A stretch of 64,000 bases of DNA from Dyadobacter sediminis (GCF_005860765.1 NZ_VCEI01000025.1:1054001-1118000), one strand, 5' to 3'; positions 1 to 9,524 are shown, counted from the stretch's first letter. Notes: generated by a model not told the origin, from the letters alone. Translations and numbers: made by a program.

Positions 1-946
1 CCGTTTTCATCTGGAAGAGCCGCTGTTATCCGGGGATTCCTTGCTGAGTCATGAAGAAATTGAAAAGAACATGGCGGAAAACGGCGGGTTTCTGTCGCTG
101 GATTATTTATTTGAAAAAGACTTTAAAGACCGTTTCAGGAAAAAGGATGCCAAATTTTACAATTTCATCAAGGATAAAAACCTGGAAGAATTTGTAGAAT
201 CCATGATGGCGCAACGAGAGAATGCCAAGCCTTTCGCGCTTTTCAAAGCCGAATACCTGGAAGCGGAGCAATCCATCAAAAAAGAGGAATCCATTTACTG
301 GAAGGAAATGCTTGCTGTGCTCAGTTTTGCGATCAATTATCCGGCCAAGTACTTTTCAGCCGAAGACATGCAGCGGCATCAGAAAGTCCTTATGCCGTTG
401 ATTTCCATTGTCATCGCTTTTGTTCCGCAAAGTTCATGCGAAGAGCTGCTTGCACTGTATGACGCCGGAAAGCTGGACATTATTTCGGTTGAAAAAGACA
501 GCAGCGCAAAGCCTGAAAAAAAAGGCGGCGTTACATACCATTATGCTGGTGAACCCGATCCGGAGCAGTCGGTATATTACAATACGTTCGTTAATTGCGT
601 TGGTCAGCCGCATTTGTCTTTTGATGATTTTCCGTTTAAAAGTCTCGTTGCAAACCAAACGGTAAGTCCGGCGCAAATCAGGTTTAAATCAAATGAAGCC
701 GGCAGTACGGAATGGAACCAGGGAAATGAAAAGGTAGTAAAAGCTGCGGACGGCGCATTTTATCTCAATGTTCCCGGCATCACAATCAACGACTATTTCC
801 AGGTTGTGAGTCAGGATGGAAAAGCAAACGACCGGGTTTTTATGATGGCGGTGCCTTATATCGGAGGCTACAATCCTGATTATTCGGGACTGGATTTCTG
901 CGAACAGGCATCCGCGAATATAGCGGAATGTATTTTTAAAAGTTAG
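1..946 (+). CDS. Probable FAD/NAD(P)-binding protein, C-terminal part (truncated by window edge)
   Basis: The reading frame is open to the left edge, so the gene starts outside the window; about 315 residues are visible. The last third has a pattern seen in FAD/NAD(P)-binding proteins of the NAD_binding_9 type: a strand ending NCVGQPH, where such proteins usually have an ATG-like turn, then a Phe/Pro-rich stretch, and a final glycine-rich segment (VPYIGGYNPDYSGLDFCEQA) followed by a helix. The N-terminal dinucleotide-binding motif would lie upstream and is not visible, so the assignment rests on the C-terminal pattern only. The middle is charged and helical. The gene ends 271 bases before a convergent gene. 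An unrelated hypothetical protein remains possible. Confidence 0.5.
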   Translation, partial: RFHLEEPLLSGDSLLSHEEIEKNMAENGGFLSLDYLFEKDFKDRFRKKDAKFYNFIKDKNLEEFVESMMAQRENAKPFALFKAEYLEAEQSIKKEESIYWKEMLAVLSFAINYPAKYFSAEDMQRHQKVLMPLISIVIAFVPQSSCEELLALYDAGKLDIISVEKDSSAKPEKKGGVTYHYAGEPDPEQSVYYNTFVNCVGQPHLSFDDFPFKSLVANQTVSPAQIRFKSNEAGSTEWNQGNEKVVKAADGAFYLNVPGITINDYFQVVSQDGKANDRVFMMAVPYIGGYNPDYSGLDFCEQASANIAECIFKS

Positions 947-984
947 TAAAAAGCGGCCGTACTGAGCGTAGTTGAAAATTTTGC

Positions 985-1190
985 AGGTTGTATTTGTTTC
1001 TGGCAAATAGTGGCTGTGGAGTTTTTGACTGCGTTTTGGGACGGGGATTTTTGATCAGAGTTAGTTGTTTTTGGTCATGGATTGTCATTTATTGTAATGG
1101 GTTGTCAGGGATTGTTTGTTTAGGGTTATTGATTACCGATTATTTTTGGGAAGGGTTATTGACAGTTGTTAGAGGATGATGAGTAGGATT
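985..1190. repeat. G/T-rich, C-poor low-complexity stretch
   Basis: The gap between the first two genes is strongly strand-asymmetric. From about 1060 to 1180 the top strand is nearly all G, T and A, with loosely repeated words such as GGATTGTCA (1079), GGGTTGTCA (1099) and GGGTTATTGA (1123 and 1153). A short ORF across it has no protein-like character. Confidence 0.5.
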
Positions 1191-1217
1191 GAATTTTACG
1201 GTTTTTCCTGTTCCCGT

Positions 1218-2072
1218 TTATTTCAGGTACGGTGTGGCTTCCATGATTTTGAATGCAGGGTCGTCGCGGAAAATACTTTGAAGTGAACCGATGTGGGCCT
1301 GTCCGATCACAACAAGAATACGTCTGGACTGCTGCTTCAATTGTGTCGTCACAATGTTTGAATAAATTTTATAGTCCCGGTTTTTAAAAATCGACGTCAG
1401 TTCGGCACCGATGTATTTCGGGTTTACAAAAGCAGTATCCACCAAGGCATCCGGATTGGTAAATTTTCCATTGGTTACGCGCGAAGGCATGATGTAACGC
1501 AGATGGTGCGTTTTCTGGATAATTTCAGGCTGATTCAGAAAAAGAATATAATCTCCGATAGAAAGGCTGCCGTCCTGAATTTTTGCAAGTTGCGCCCTGG
1601 CCATATTTCTGACCTGCATTCCTTCTTCCTTGTACATATCAATATTCTCACCATTGCTCAGTATACTTTGTGAAGTCCCGCCGGGTGCATTGACGCCGTA
1701 TACTTTTTTCAGTTTCAGGTTTTTTGCAATGTTAAAGGCCAGTTGATAGGACTCTGATCTTCCGTCCGGAAGCGTACTCAGCTGCAACTGGTTACTGGTG
1801 AACAGATTATAAATGCTGTCGAGCTCCGGCTGTTCCTCGGGCAGCCGTTCCACAGCGATCATATCCGGCTGGAACTTCTGAATACGCTCGGCAATCAAAG
1901 CGATTTCCTTTTGCCGCTGAGGCGAAAGCACATCCGTATTCCTGTTGTCCTTTTTGTAAAGCTGTTGAAAATGATCACAGCCAAGAAGCATTATTTCGGT
2001 CTGTGCAGACTGTGCAAAAACGGAAATAGAAACTAGCAGCAATAAAGTAACAGAAGTAAAAAATGCTTTCAT
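1218..2072 (-). CDS. DUF5694 domain-containing exported protein (TraB/ChaN-like fold)
   Basis: This is a 284-residue protein when started at the ATG whose product begins MKAFFTSVTLLLL; the longer in-frame start adds 15 polar residues before the signal peptide and is less likely. A cleavable signal peptide ends near FAQ. The mature protein begins with EIMLLGCDHF, has a central FQPDMIAVERLP segment and ends with RILVVIGQAHIGSL. These Asp-His, Val-Glu-Arg and Gly-Gln-His-Ile-Gly signatures are typical of DUF5694 and related TraB/ChaN/erythromycin-esterase-like proteins, thought to form a metal or hydrolase site. The substrate is unknown. It probably acts in the periplasm or outer envelope. It is transcribed away from the small lipoprotein at 2397, with a 324-base shared upstream region. 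Confidence 0.75.
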   Translation of the reverse strand: MKAFFTSVTLLLLVSISVFAQSAQTEIMLLGCDHFQQLYKKDNRNTDVLSPQRQKEIALIAERIQKFQPDMIAVERLPEEQPELDSIYNLFTSNQLQLSTLPDGRSESYQLAFNIAKNLKLKKVYGVNAPGGTSQSILSNGENIDMYKEEGMQVRNMARAQLAKIQDGSLSIGDYILFLNQPEIIQKTHHLRYIMPSRVTNGKFTNPDALVDTAFVNPKYIGAELTSIFKNRDYKIYSNIVTTQLKQQSRRILVVIGQAHIGSLQSIFRDDPAFKIMEATPYLK

Positions 2073-2396
2073 GCGGGCAATGCGTTTTTGAGTAATAAAT
2101 CGGTGAAAGTTACACAAACATTCCTTTTACAGCATACCCGTTGTCCAAACCTGTCCATAACGTTTTAGCCACACGTGCAGAAAAGAGATGGGTTCCATGA
2201 ATTGCCTGATATGAATTAAAGCGATTGATTTTTATAAATTTTCTCAACGAGCAATTCATTTTTATAAAAGCTAAACAGCTAGCAGTTAAAAGCTGGACAT
2301 CCAACTGGGTAATTATTTACTTACTAACAGAAGGTACAATTATTTACAGGAGTACGGAATATTATTGCAGATTATAAACCATAAAAATGTGAAATT
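2073..2396. promoter_or_regulatory. Divergent intergenic region with two long direct repeats
   Basis: This AT-rich region between two divergently transcribed genes must hold both promoters. It contains two copies of an 18-base word, GCRATTSATTTTTATAAA, at 2221-2238 and 2251-2268, matching at 16 of 18 positions and spaced exactly 30 bases apart. No convincing consensus -7 box could be fixed for either gene, and no gene is seen here. Confidence 0.45.
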
Positions 2397-2588
2397 ATGA
2401 AAACGATCCTGAAAGCAGTTTCAATGCTCGGTTTGTGTGCCATGCTGACAATGGCAAGCTGTGGAAAAGACACCAGCAATGAAAATAATACCACCGGAGA
2501 AATGCAGGGTGATACCATGACAACAAACGGCAATGGAACGATGAATTCCGATACAACCGGAACCGACAGCACAGGCATGCAGCAATAA
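2397..2588 (+). CDS. Very small lipoprotein, Asn/Thr/Gly-rich
   Basis: A 63-residue product with an N-terminal hydrophobic segment ending in the lipobox MASC, so Cys22 is the likely lipidated residue. The mature part is about 42 residues, almost all Gly, Asn, Thr, Asp, Ser and Met with no hydrophobic core, hence probably disordered. Such tiny lipoproteins are common in Bacteroidota and mostly have no known function. The gene has its own upstream region and a clear intrinsic terminator (2652-2690), which supports it being a real, separately expressed gene. It could be a surface or stress-related peptide, but nothing in the sequence shows this. Confidence 0.75.
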   Translation: MKTILKAVSMLGLCAMLTMASCGKDTSNENNTTGEMQGDTMTTNGNGTMNSDTTGTDSTGMQQ

Positions 2589-2651
2589 GCAGTAGCAGCT
2601 TTGGTGTTCAGGTTATACTGACATCTGAACATTTACTGATATTCCAGTTGG

Positions 2652-2690
2652 AAGGCAGGACGTGCGTACTATGCATGGTCCTGCCTTTTT
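2652..2690 (+). terminator. Rho-independent terminator of the small lipoprotein gene
   Basis: An eight-base stem GGCAGGAC/GTCCTGCC (2654-2661 with 2678-2685), extended by A-T pairs, is followed by a T run. It lies 64 bases after the stop codon. Confidence 0.8.
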
Positions 2691-2981
2691 GTTTAATCAA
2701 AATAAGATTTTCCCTTTCGTTTTTACAGATTTCTGCGTGTATATTAAATTGTATATAAGCAGAACATCATGTTCGCAGAAGGTTAAAATCAGTATTGTTT
2801 TTGTTTTAAGGCATGTTTGAAAAAAATAAAGATGCATTGTAGTATGAATTTTATGGAATATCGTATAAAATGTAAAGTAAATCAAAATTAGTTTTCAGTA
2901 TGATGTAGGTCATGTTTTCAGGTCGGGCTTGTGCCTAATTTTGAATCATCAAATCAAATAACACCTGCTAATAATACTGAC
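2691..2981. promoter_or_regulatory. Intergenic region with candidate promoter of the 2982 gene
   Basis: AT-rich, with no gene. TAATTTTG at 2936-2943 matches the Bacteroidota -7 consensus TAnnTTTG and lies 39 bases before the ATG. The -33 region (TGTT around 2913) is a poor match. Confidence 0.45.
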
Positions 2982-3572
2982 ATGAACACTGCACGTAAAA
3001 ACCTCCTCTTCATTGTTTTACTGATCGTTACTTCTCTATCCTCCTCTTTCAGTGCACCTTTATTTACCAAAACAAAGCCTCTGACCATCCAGATGCCCGT
3101 GGCTGACGGCAAGTACGCCTTCGTTGTAGACGGCAAAAAACAGATTGTTGAAATCAGCAACGAAACCGGCAAACTGCAGATCCCTGCGGAACCTTGTGTG
3201 ATCCGCTACACAGCTGAGGACGGCGTTACAAACCTGACGGTTTTCATCGAGCAGCAAACATCCAGATCGTTTCTTCTGCCGGCCGTTCAGGCCAGTGAAA
3301 GCGAAGTGGAGGCCAAGTGGGAAGCCGTGATCCTGGGCAATCCGGTACGTGCAGGAAAAGTCATGACGCAGATCACAGGCCCGATGAACAGCAACCCGAC
3401 GATCGAAATCTACGATTTGCAGGGACGTTCGCTGGTGAAAAAACAAGTTGCCAAAAACCAGGCAACCGAATCGTATACGCTGGATGTGCCGCAGCTATCG
3501 ACCGGCATCCTGCTTGTAAAAGTAAGCTGCGAGGACTTTTCTCAGACATTAAAAGTGTTGCACACCAACTAG
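2982..3572 (+). CDS. Small secreted protein with T9SS type A sorting domain
   Basis: The start at 2982 is chosen because it puts a signal peptide (MNTARKNLLFIVLLIV...SFS) at the very N-terminus; the longer ORF adds 17 polar residues. The 196-residue product has a roughly 90-residue beta-rich middle with alternating short strands (KYAFVVDGKKQIVEI and similar). It ends in a domain of about 75 residues starting near GNPVRAGKV, with TIEIYDLQGRSLVKK and STGILLVKVSCED, the hallmark strands of the Por/type IX secretion C-terminal sorting domain. The protein is therefore expected to cross the outer membrane by T9SS and be attached to the surface or released. No enzymatic domain is visible; the cargo part is short, so it may be structural or adhesive. 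Confidence 0.85.
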   Translation: MNTARKNLLFIVLLIVTSLSSSFSAPLFTKTKPLTIQMPVADGKYAFVVDGKKQIVEISNETGKLQIPAEPCVIRYTAEDGVTNLTVFIEQQTSRSFLLPAVQASESEVEAKWEAVILGNPVRAGKVMTQITGPMNSNPTIEIYDLQGRSLVKKQVAKNQATESYTLDVPQLSTGILLVKVSCEDFSQTLKVLHTN

Positions 3573-3665
3573 GAAGCCGATTTTACCAACTACCGGATTC
3601 ATCATTCCAGGCTGTACATTGCTCCAGAATACATTCATAAAAATTACCCCGAACTATTGCAACTG

Positions 3666-6600
3666 TTAAGCCGGAAGGAAAACGCTGAAAACAGAACCAT
3701 TGTCCGGCTGGCTGATAACCGAAATCATACCTCCGTGGTTAGCAGCTACCTTTTCACAAATCGCAAGTCCGATTCCTGTTCCTGAATACTCGCTTCTGCC
3801 GTGAAGCCGCTGAAAAAGCTGAAAAATACGGTCTGCATACTTCTGGTCAAATCCGATACCATTATCCTTTACGTCAATTTTATAGTAGTATGAAGCTGAG
3901 CGTAAAGAACTTCCTGAAAGCGGAATCTCTTTTTCCGAAACAACCTGACTTTGAATCCGGATCACCGGTATGATGTCTTTCTTGCGGAATTTAAGCGCAT
4001 TGCTGATCAGATTCTGGAAAAGTTGCCCTAGCTGCATGGCATCACCCGTTATGACCGGCAAGTCACCGACAACCAGCTCAGCGCCGGATTCCTGAATACT
4101 AAGTTCGAGATCTGTAAGAATGGAACTCATCAGTTTGTTAAGCGGAACATATTCATTGTTTTCCTTTTTGGTTGAAATCCTTGAGAAAGCCAGCAAATCT
4201 TCAATCAGGTCCGACATACGCTTGGCAGCAGACTGCATTCGCAGCAGGTAATTTCTGCCTTCGCCCAGTTCCGCAGCATACCGGTCCCCAAGCAGGTTCC
4301 CGAACGACTGGATTTTACGCAGTGGTTCCTGAAGGTCGTGCGACGCTACATAGGCAAATTGCTGCAGGTTCTGGTTGGACTGGATCAAAAGCTGGTTTGA
4401 TTCTGACAGTTCTTCGTTTGTGGCAAGGTATTCTTCATTGATAGAAGCCAGTTCTTCGTTCAGTGCTTCCAGTTCTTCTGTCCGCTGCTGCACCTGAAGT
4501 TCAAGTGCCAGTTTTATTTTTTTCTGAATTGTAATGTCCTGTACCGCGCCGATGATCTTCGTGGCTTCCCGCTTTTCATTGAAGAAAATTTTCCCCTGCG
4601 TATGCAGTATGCGTTTGGAAATTGCCTGCTGATCCTGAACCATAAACTCCACATTGAACTTGTCGGGAGTGCCGGGCTTCAATGCCTCGTGCATGGCATT
4701 TTGTATCTGCAGCAAGTCGGCTGCGGGAATCAGGCTGTTTATTTTTTCACGTGTCAGGTTTTCATTCCGGTCTATTCCGAACCATTGCAGCAAACGTCCT
4801 GAAAAGTCAATCCTGCCGCTTGCAAGCTCGATTTGCCAGGTTCCGAGATCGGCAAGTTCCACCGCGCTGCGCAGCGAACTTTCTGCTTCTTCAATCTTCT
4901 GCCTTGCCAGCACCTGTTGGGTAATGTCCATGGCCACAACAAGCACACCGGTAATCCTGCCATTCATATCCCTTTGCGGCTGATAGTTAAGGTCTACATA
5001 AATGGTTTGCAACCGGTCATCTTTGAATATCTGAACAGGCTGTTCTTTTGAGATAAACGGGATTCCGGTTTCGATCACATTCCGCAGCAAAAGATCAAAA
5101 CCTTGTCCGGCTATTTCCGGAATGGCTTCCAGCAGCGGCTTTCCTACGAGTTCGCCATTGCCTCTTCCGACGAGTTCATTATAATACGGATTGGCCATCA
5201 CATAACGGAGTTCGTCTCTGCTGATGATGGCAATGGCCACCGGCGATTGTTCAAACAGCGCCAGTAGCTGCATCTGGCTTTCTTCGATCTGTTTCTGGAT
5301 TACGACACGTTCGGTAACGTCCGTGGCAATATCCAGAATGGCGTATACCTTCCCTTCATTATCAAAAATGGGCGAATAGATGATGTCGTAATAATTTTCG
5401 TTCAAAATGCCATTTCGTTCGATATGAACCTGTGTGCCAAAGCTTTGATACATAGTGCCGGTGGTATAAACATCATCCAGAATCTGCAGGAAAGGCTGAT
5501 TTTCCAGTTCCGGCATTACTTTGGAAAGCGGTTTCCCTGCTATATCCGGCCCTTTTCCGACAATTTCAATAAACGCCTGATTAGGCATTTCAACAACCAG
5601 GTCGCGGCCAATAAACAACCCCATTGCAGCAGGCGCCGATTCAATAACCGAACGCAGCTTGGATTCACTTTCTTCCAGTGATTTCTGTGCCTTCACCTGC
5701 TGCGTTACATCGATGGACATGTTTATGATCCCGAAAATTTCGCCTGAGCTGTTGAAGATCGGCTTGTACGTAAAATTGTAATAATAAGTACTCAGCACGC
5801 CGTTTACTTCCAGATCAACAGCCGCGTTTTTTGAACTGTACGCAATTCCTGTTTTATAAATACTGTCCAGAATATCCAGAAATGGCTGGCCTTCAAGTTC
5901 CGGAATCGCTTCCCGTAACGGCTTTCCGATTACTGACTTGTCTTTTCCCCAGTATCCGATCATCGGTTCATTGGCCAGTTCCACAATCATGTCCTTTCCG
6001 ACAAACAGGCAGGTGCCAACCGGTGCCTGCTCAATCAGCGCGCGGAATTTAGCTTCACTGGCTTCCAGGTTTTTACGGGATTTAATCTGTTCGGTAACAT
6101 CCGTTGCCAGCACCATGACGCCCGTAATCGTTTCGGAATGATCGCGCAGGGGCGTGTATACAAAGTCGAAATAAACATCTTCCATGACGCCGTTCCGGAG
6201 CAGCCTGGCATGTACGCCGTTGCCGTTGTAGGGCTTGCCGGTTGTATAAACATCCCGAAGCAGACTTATAAAAACCTGATCATTGATCTCCGGAAGTGCG
6301 TCGAGGAGCTTCATTCCCGTAATGGAAGCATCCTTGCCCCACATTTCAAATATCTTCGCATTCCCGACCGTGATAATCATTTCCGGGCCGCTCAGAAATC
6401 CGATGGCCATCGGCGCCTGTTCCACCATGATCTGAAAAATACGCAGCTGCTGCATAAGGTCTCTCTGCTGCATCCGGTTTTCCACGTCACCCGTTACATT
6501 GACAAAACTGCCCAGCAATTTTGGTGAATTTGTTTCCTCATCATGATGAACCTGGCCTTTGCACAAAACCCATATGGTTCTGCCGTCTTTTTTGTTGAGG

Positions 6601-6890
6601 CAACGGAACTCTACCGAAAACGATTTTTGGGCAGGCTCCGTCTGTACCTGATGGAAAGCCTGCTGAAAGGGCTTCCGGTCGTCAGGATGCACCATTTCCA
6701 GCATTTCATGAAACGTAATGATATCATGGCCTGAAAATCCGAACAGCTTTTTGGTACGGTGACACCAGCGCAGCGTATCGTTTTCAGGGTTCAGCTGCCA
6801 GGTTCCGATTCCGGCAGATTGAAGGGCAAGTTCCAGACGCTGGATTTCAAGATTATTATGAATGCTGAATGGCTTGGGTTGGCCTGTCAT
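3666..6890 (-). CDS. Sensor histidine kinase with six PAS domains
   Basis: A 1074-residue soluble kinase without membrane segments. PAS1 occupies about residues 15-140 (with a PAC-like WVLCKGQVHHDEE). PAS2-PAS5 (about 150-275, 280-405, 410-535 and 538-665) are four near-paralogous units, each with an EQAP/ESAP start, a PEI-or-PEL..Q.F motif and a YTTG or similar turn. PAS6 is about 670-795. A Glu-rich coiled coil leads to the HisKA H-box ASHDLQEPLRK (His851), then N-box NLISNALKF and G-boxes DNGIGFD and GTGIGLA. No receiver or effector domain is attached and no response regulator is adjacent, so the partner is unknown. The H-box is of the phytochrome-like SHDLQEPL type. The signal is unknown; the PAS cores show no clear heme or flavin Cys motif. 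Confidence 0.95.
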   Translation of the reverse strand: MTGQPKPFSIHNNLEIQRLELALQSAGIGTWQLNPENDTLRWCHRTKKLFGFSGHDIITFHEMLEMVHPDDRKPFQQAFHQVQTEPAQKSFSVEFRCLNKKDGRTIWVLCKGQVHHDEETNSPKLLGSFVNVTGDVENRMQQRDLMQQLRIFQIMVEQAPMAIGFLSGPEMIITVGNAKIFEMWGKDASITGMKLLDALPEINDQVFISLLRDVYTTGKPYNGNGVHARLLRNGVMEDVYFDFVYTPLRDHSETITGVMVLATDVTEQIKSRKNLEASEAKFRALIEQAPVGTCLFVGKDMIVELANEPMIGYWGKDKSVIGKPLREAIPELEGQPFLDILDSIYKTGIAYSSKNAAVDLEVNGVLSTYYYNFTYKPIFNSSGEIFGIINMSIDVTQQVKAQKSLEESESKLRSVIESAPAAMGLFIGRDLVVEMPNQAFIEIVGKGPDIAGKPLSKVMPELENQPFLQILDDVYTTGTMYQSFGTQVHIERNGILNENYYDIIYSPIFDNEGKVYAILDIATDVTERVVIQKQIEESQMQLLALFEQSPVAIAIISRDELRYVMANPYYNELVGRGNGELVGKPLLEAIPEIAGQGFDLLLRNVIETGIPFISKEQPVQIFKDDRLQTIYVDLNYQPQRDMNGRITGVLVVAMDITQQVLARQKIEEAESSLRSAVELADLGTWQIELASGRIDFSGRLLQWFGIDRNENLTREKINSLIPAADLLQIQNAMHEALKPGTPDKFNVEFMVQDQQAISKRILHTQGKIFFNEKREATKIIGAVQDITIQKKIKLALELQVQQRTEELEALNEELASINEEYLATNEELSESNQLLIQSNQNLQQFAYVASHDLQEPLRKIQSFGNLLGDRYAAELGEGRNYLLRMQSAAKRMSDLIEDLLAFSRISTKKENNEYVPLNKLMSSILTDLELSIQESGAELVVGDLPVITGDAMQLGQLFQNLISNALKFRKKDIIPVIRIQSQVVSEKEIPLSGSSLRSASYYYKIDVKDNGIGFDQKYADRIFQLFQRLHGRSEYSGTGIGLAICEKVAANHGGMISVISQPDNGSVFSVFLPA

Positions 6891-7442
6891 GTAAAAGTAA
6901 GTCTATCGTCTGCAAGGGCAATTACAGGATTTATTATAGGGTTTGCTGCATTCCTGCAATCGTGCACTTGCTGACATTCGGGTAAATCGAAACGAAGTAA
7001 TTAAAGCGGCAAAGTTCCCGAAAGTGTAAAAATACTGACACAATTCAAAGGCTGCTGTTGCCTGGGTATCACTGGTAAAATATTATTCCATTCTCTTCCG
7101 GATTGCAAATAAACTTCATTCCGGTTATTAAATGGAACTGCTTGCTGAATTTAAAATGACCGGAATGTGCCTGTTTCAGTCCTTTCGTATAGCTGTTGCT
7201 CTGGCTGTCAGAAGCGTTGATCGGTATGAATCCTGCCCGGCCGGAACTTTACAGACCCTTTATCCGGAATCCGGCCGGTGCTTTCTGATCTCTATTTTAA
7301 ATAGTATTAACCGTTTTCAGTAGTTGCAAATGACATAATTTAATATTCTTGATCTTGAAATAGGTAAATAACAAATTTGTTTAATTATATTGTATAGGAA
7401 TACATGCTTCTTCTTTTCTACTCGGCCAAAACTCAGACGGAC
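6891..7442. other. Divergent intergenic region without a gene
   Basis: These 552 bases separate the six-PAS kinase and the secreted repeat protein, so two promoters are expected. A nine-base inverted repeat CCGGCCGGA (7237-7245) / TCCGGCCGG (7270-7278) could form a hairpin with a 24-base loop about 165 bases upstream of the next gene. A 63-codon ORF at 7132-7323 is Leu/Ser/Arg-rich and unlike neighbouring genes. I see no RNA gene. Confidence 0.4.
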
Positions 7443-9434
7443 ATGAACTTACTTTTACAAAGACCTGCCGGAATCCGGCAAATACAGCATGAAAGCAGGT
7501 TATTATGGTTGGCAGGAAGTATACTGCTTTGCCCGTTCCTTGGGGGAAATACTGCTTTCGCCCAGACCAAAGTTTGGGACAAGTCCTTCGGAGGAGTAAA
7601 ATATGAGCACCCCAGTGAAGATGGAGATTACATTGACGGTCGAAACGGTTATTCTTATGGCACCGTGATGCTCGCTTCTGCAGACGGAGGTTATATCATA
7701 GCCGGCAACTCCGATTCCAATGTTGGCGGAGATAAATCGGAAGCTGGCCCGGGGGATTATTATTGGCCGGATAATCAGGGATACTGGTTAGGGAATCAGG
7801 ATTTCTGGATTGTAAAAATGAATACACAAGGTGAAAAAGTATGGGAAAAGACTTTACTGACCGATAGCTCGGAAGAAAAAGTGGGAGCCATGATCAACAC
7901 ACCGGATGGCGGCTACCTGCTCACAGGCCATTCCTATTATAAAGGATGGGCCGTGAAAACCGACGGACAGGGAAACGTAGAGTGGCAAAAAAGTTTCTTC
8001 GGAGAAGGAAACAACAATTCATCGCAGTTTACATCGGCTGCCGTCACTGCCGACGGCGGGTTTTTACTGGGCGGTTACAGCAATGAAGATTCAGGCCGCA
8101 GCAAAAGCGAGCCAAGCAGGGGATCATTTGATTACTGGATATTGAAAATTGATAAAAACGGCAATAAGCTCTGGGATAAAACCATAGGCGGCACCGGCCA
8201 GGATTACCTTTCTTCCATGATTCCGGGAAGTGACGGCGGTTTTCTGCTGGGAGGTACCTCCAATTCACCGGCATCGGGAGAAAAAAGCACCAGATCATAC
8301 GCCAATGATTTCTGGCTGGTGAAAATAGACAGTACCGGCGAAATCCGCTGGGACAAAACCATTGGCGGAACAGGTGCCGATGCATTAAGTACCATGCTTG
8401 CTTCCGAAGACGGAGGTTATGTACTCGGCGGAACTTCCACATCACAGAAAAGCCGGGATAAAAGTGAAAATGCCCGGGACAACAATTCTTATAAAGGAGA
8501 TTACTGGATCGTCAAGACCGATCCTGACGGGGGAATCGTTTGGGACAAAACGCTTGGCGGTGACTCCAAAGACGAGCTTTCCTCCATGGTGGCAACGGCG
8601 GACGGCGGCTATTTGCTGGGCGGAACTTCACGTTCTGCCGCAACCGGGGAAAAAAGTGAAGTAAGCAGGGACCCGGGATTTGAAAAGGCGGATTTCTGGG
8701 TTATAAAAGTAAACAGTCTCGGTACAAAATTATGGGACAAAACCTTGGGCGGAAGCACAATCGACCACCTGTCGGGCATCTTGCCGGTTTCGGGCGGCAG
8801 TTACATGCTCGGCGGCTATTCGGATTCCGAGCCGGGCAACGACAAAAGTGCCGCGCTGAAAGGGTATACCGATTACTGGGTGGTACAGATTTCGGAAGAT
8901 CCGCTTCCGGTGACACTTTCGGCTTTTTCCGCAAAAAAAGAAGGTCTGGGCGCTGTACTGTACTGGTCAACAACGTCCGAAACGCAAAGTGACCGTTTTG
9001 ATGTCGAACACAGCATCAACGGGAAATCCTGGAAAACGCTCGGCACTGTTGCAGCACAAGGTGAAAGGAAAGGACTAAGCCAGTATCAGTTTGTCCATTC
9101 CAGCCCGGCAACCGGTGAGGAAAACTTTTACCGCCTGAAAATGACTGATGCAGACGAAAGCCATACTTACAGTAAAATTTGCAGCATTGTACTGGATGCC
9201 GCATTCGCCATGTATCCGAATCCGGTTTCAGAAACTTTGCATGTGCAAACCGGGAATACAGGAAAAGTGCAGCATATACAACTGCTGAACAGTAGCTCTG
9301 TACCGGTTTACAGTTCTGGTAAAAACTTTTCAGGCAAAATGGATGTAAGCAAGCTCGATGCAGGTATTTACATTCTGAAAGTTACACACACGGACGGTTC
9401 TTTTCAGTCCAATCGGGTTGTAATCACAAAATAA
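7443..9434 (+). CDS. Secreted T9SS protein with seven propeller-like repeats
   Basis: The start at 7443 is preferred over 7404 because it begins a long signal peptide ending near AFAQ. The 663-residue product has seven repeats of about 55-85 residues. Each opens with a strand like LWDKTIGG, passes through DGGYLLGGTS and ends DFWIVKID or a close variant; seven such units suggest a seven-bladed beta-propeller. After the last blade comes a short PLPVTLSAFSAKKEG linker, a fibronectin-like beta domain (VLYWSTTSETQSDRFDVEHS...NFYRLKMTD), and a T9SS type A sorting domain beginning AMYPNPVSETLHV and ending VVITK. It should be exported and surface-attached or released. The ligand or activity is unknown; such propellers are usually binding or adhesion modules. 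Confidence 0.9.
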   Translation: MNLLLQRPAGIRQIQHESRLLWLAGSILLCPFLGGNTAFAQTKVWDKSFGGVKYEHPSEDGDYIDGRNGYSYGTVMLASADGGYIIAGNSDSNVGGDKSEAGPGDYYWPDNQGYWLGNQDFWIVKMNTQGEKVWEKTLLTDSSEEKVGAMINTPDGGYLLTGHSYYKGWAVKTDGQGNVEWQKSFFGEGNNNSSQFTSAAVTADGGFLLGGYSNEDSGRSKSEPSRGSFDYWILKIDKNGNKLWDKTIGGTGQDYLSSMIPGSDGGFLLGGTSNSPASGEKSTRSYANDFWLVKIDSTGEIRWDKTIGGTGADALSTMLASEDGGYVLGGTSTSQKSRDKSENARDNNSYKGDYWIVKTDPDGGIVWDKTLGGDSKDELSSMVATADGGYLLGGTSRSAATGEKSEVSRDPGFEKADFWVIKVNSLGTKLWDKTLGGSTIDHLSGILPVSGGSYMLGGYSDSEPGNDKSAALKGYTDYWVVQISEDPLPVTLSAFSAKKEGLGAVLYWSTTSETQSDRFDVEHSINGKSWKTLGTVAAQGERKGLSQYQFVHSSPATGEENFYRLKMTDADESHTYSKICSIVLDAAFAMYPNPVSETLHVQTGNTGKVQHIQLLNSSSVPVYSSGKNFSGKMDVSKLDAGIYILKVTHTDGSFQSNRVVITK

Positions 9435-9524
9435 AATCAGGTTTTTCCGAATGCTGCTGACAGGCTGTTGTCATTGGACGGTGTTTTATTTGCAACCTAA
9501 ACAGTTGACAACTTAAATCTGAAA

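Noticed and set aside
988..1179. A 63-codon ORF in the G/T-rich stretch
   Set aside because: Composition is set by the low-complexity repeat (Gly/Leu/Val/Cys) rather than by coding selection.
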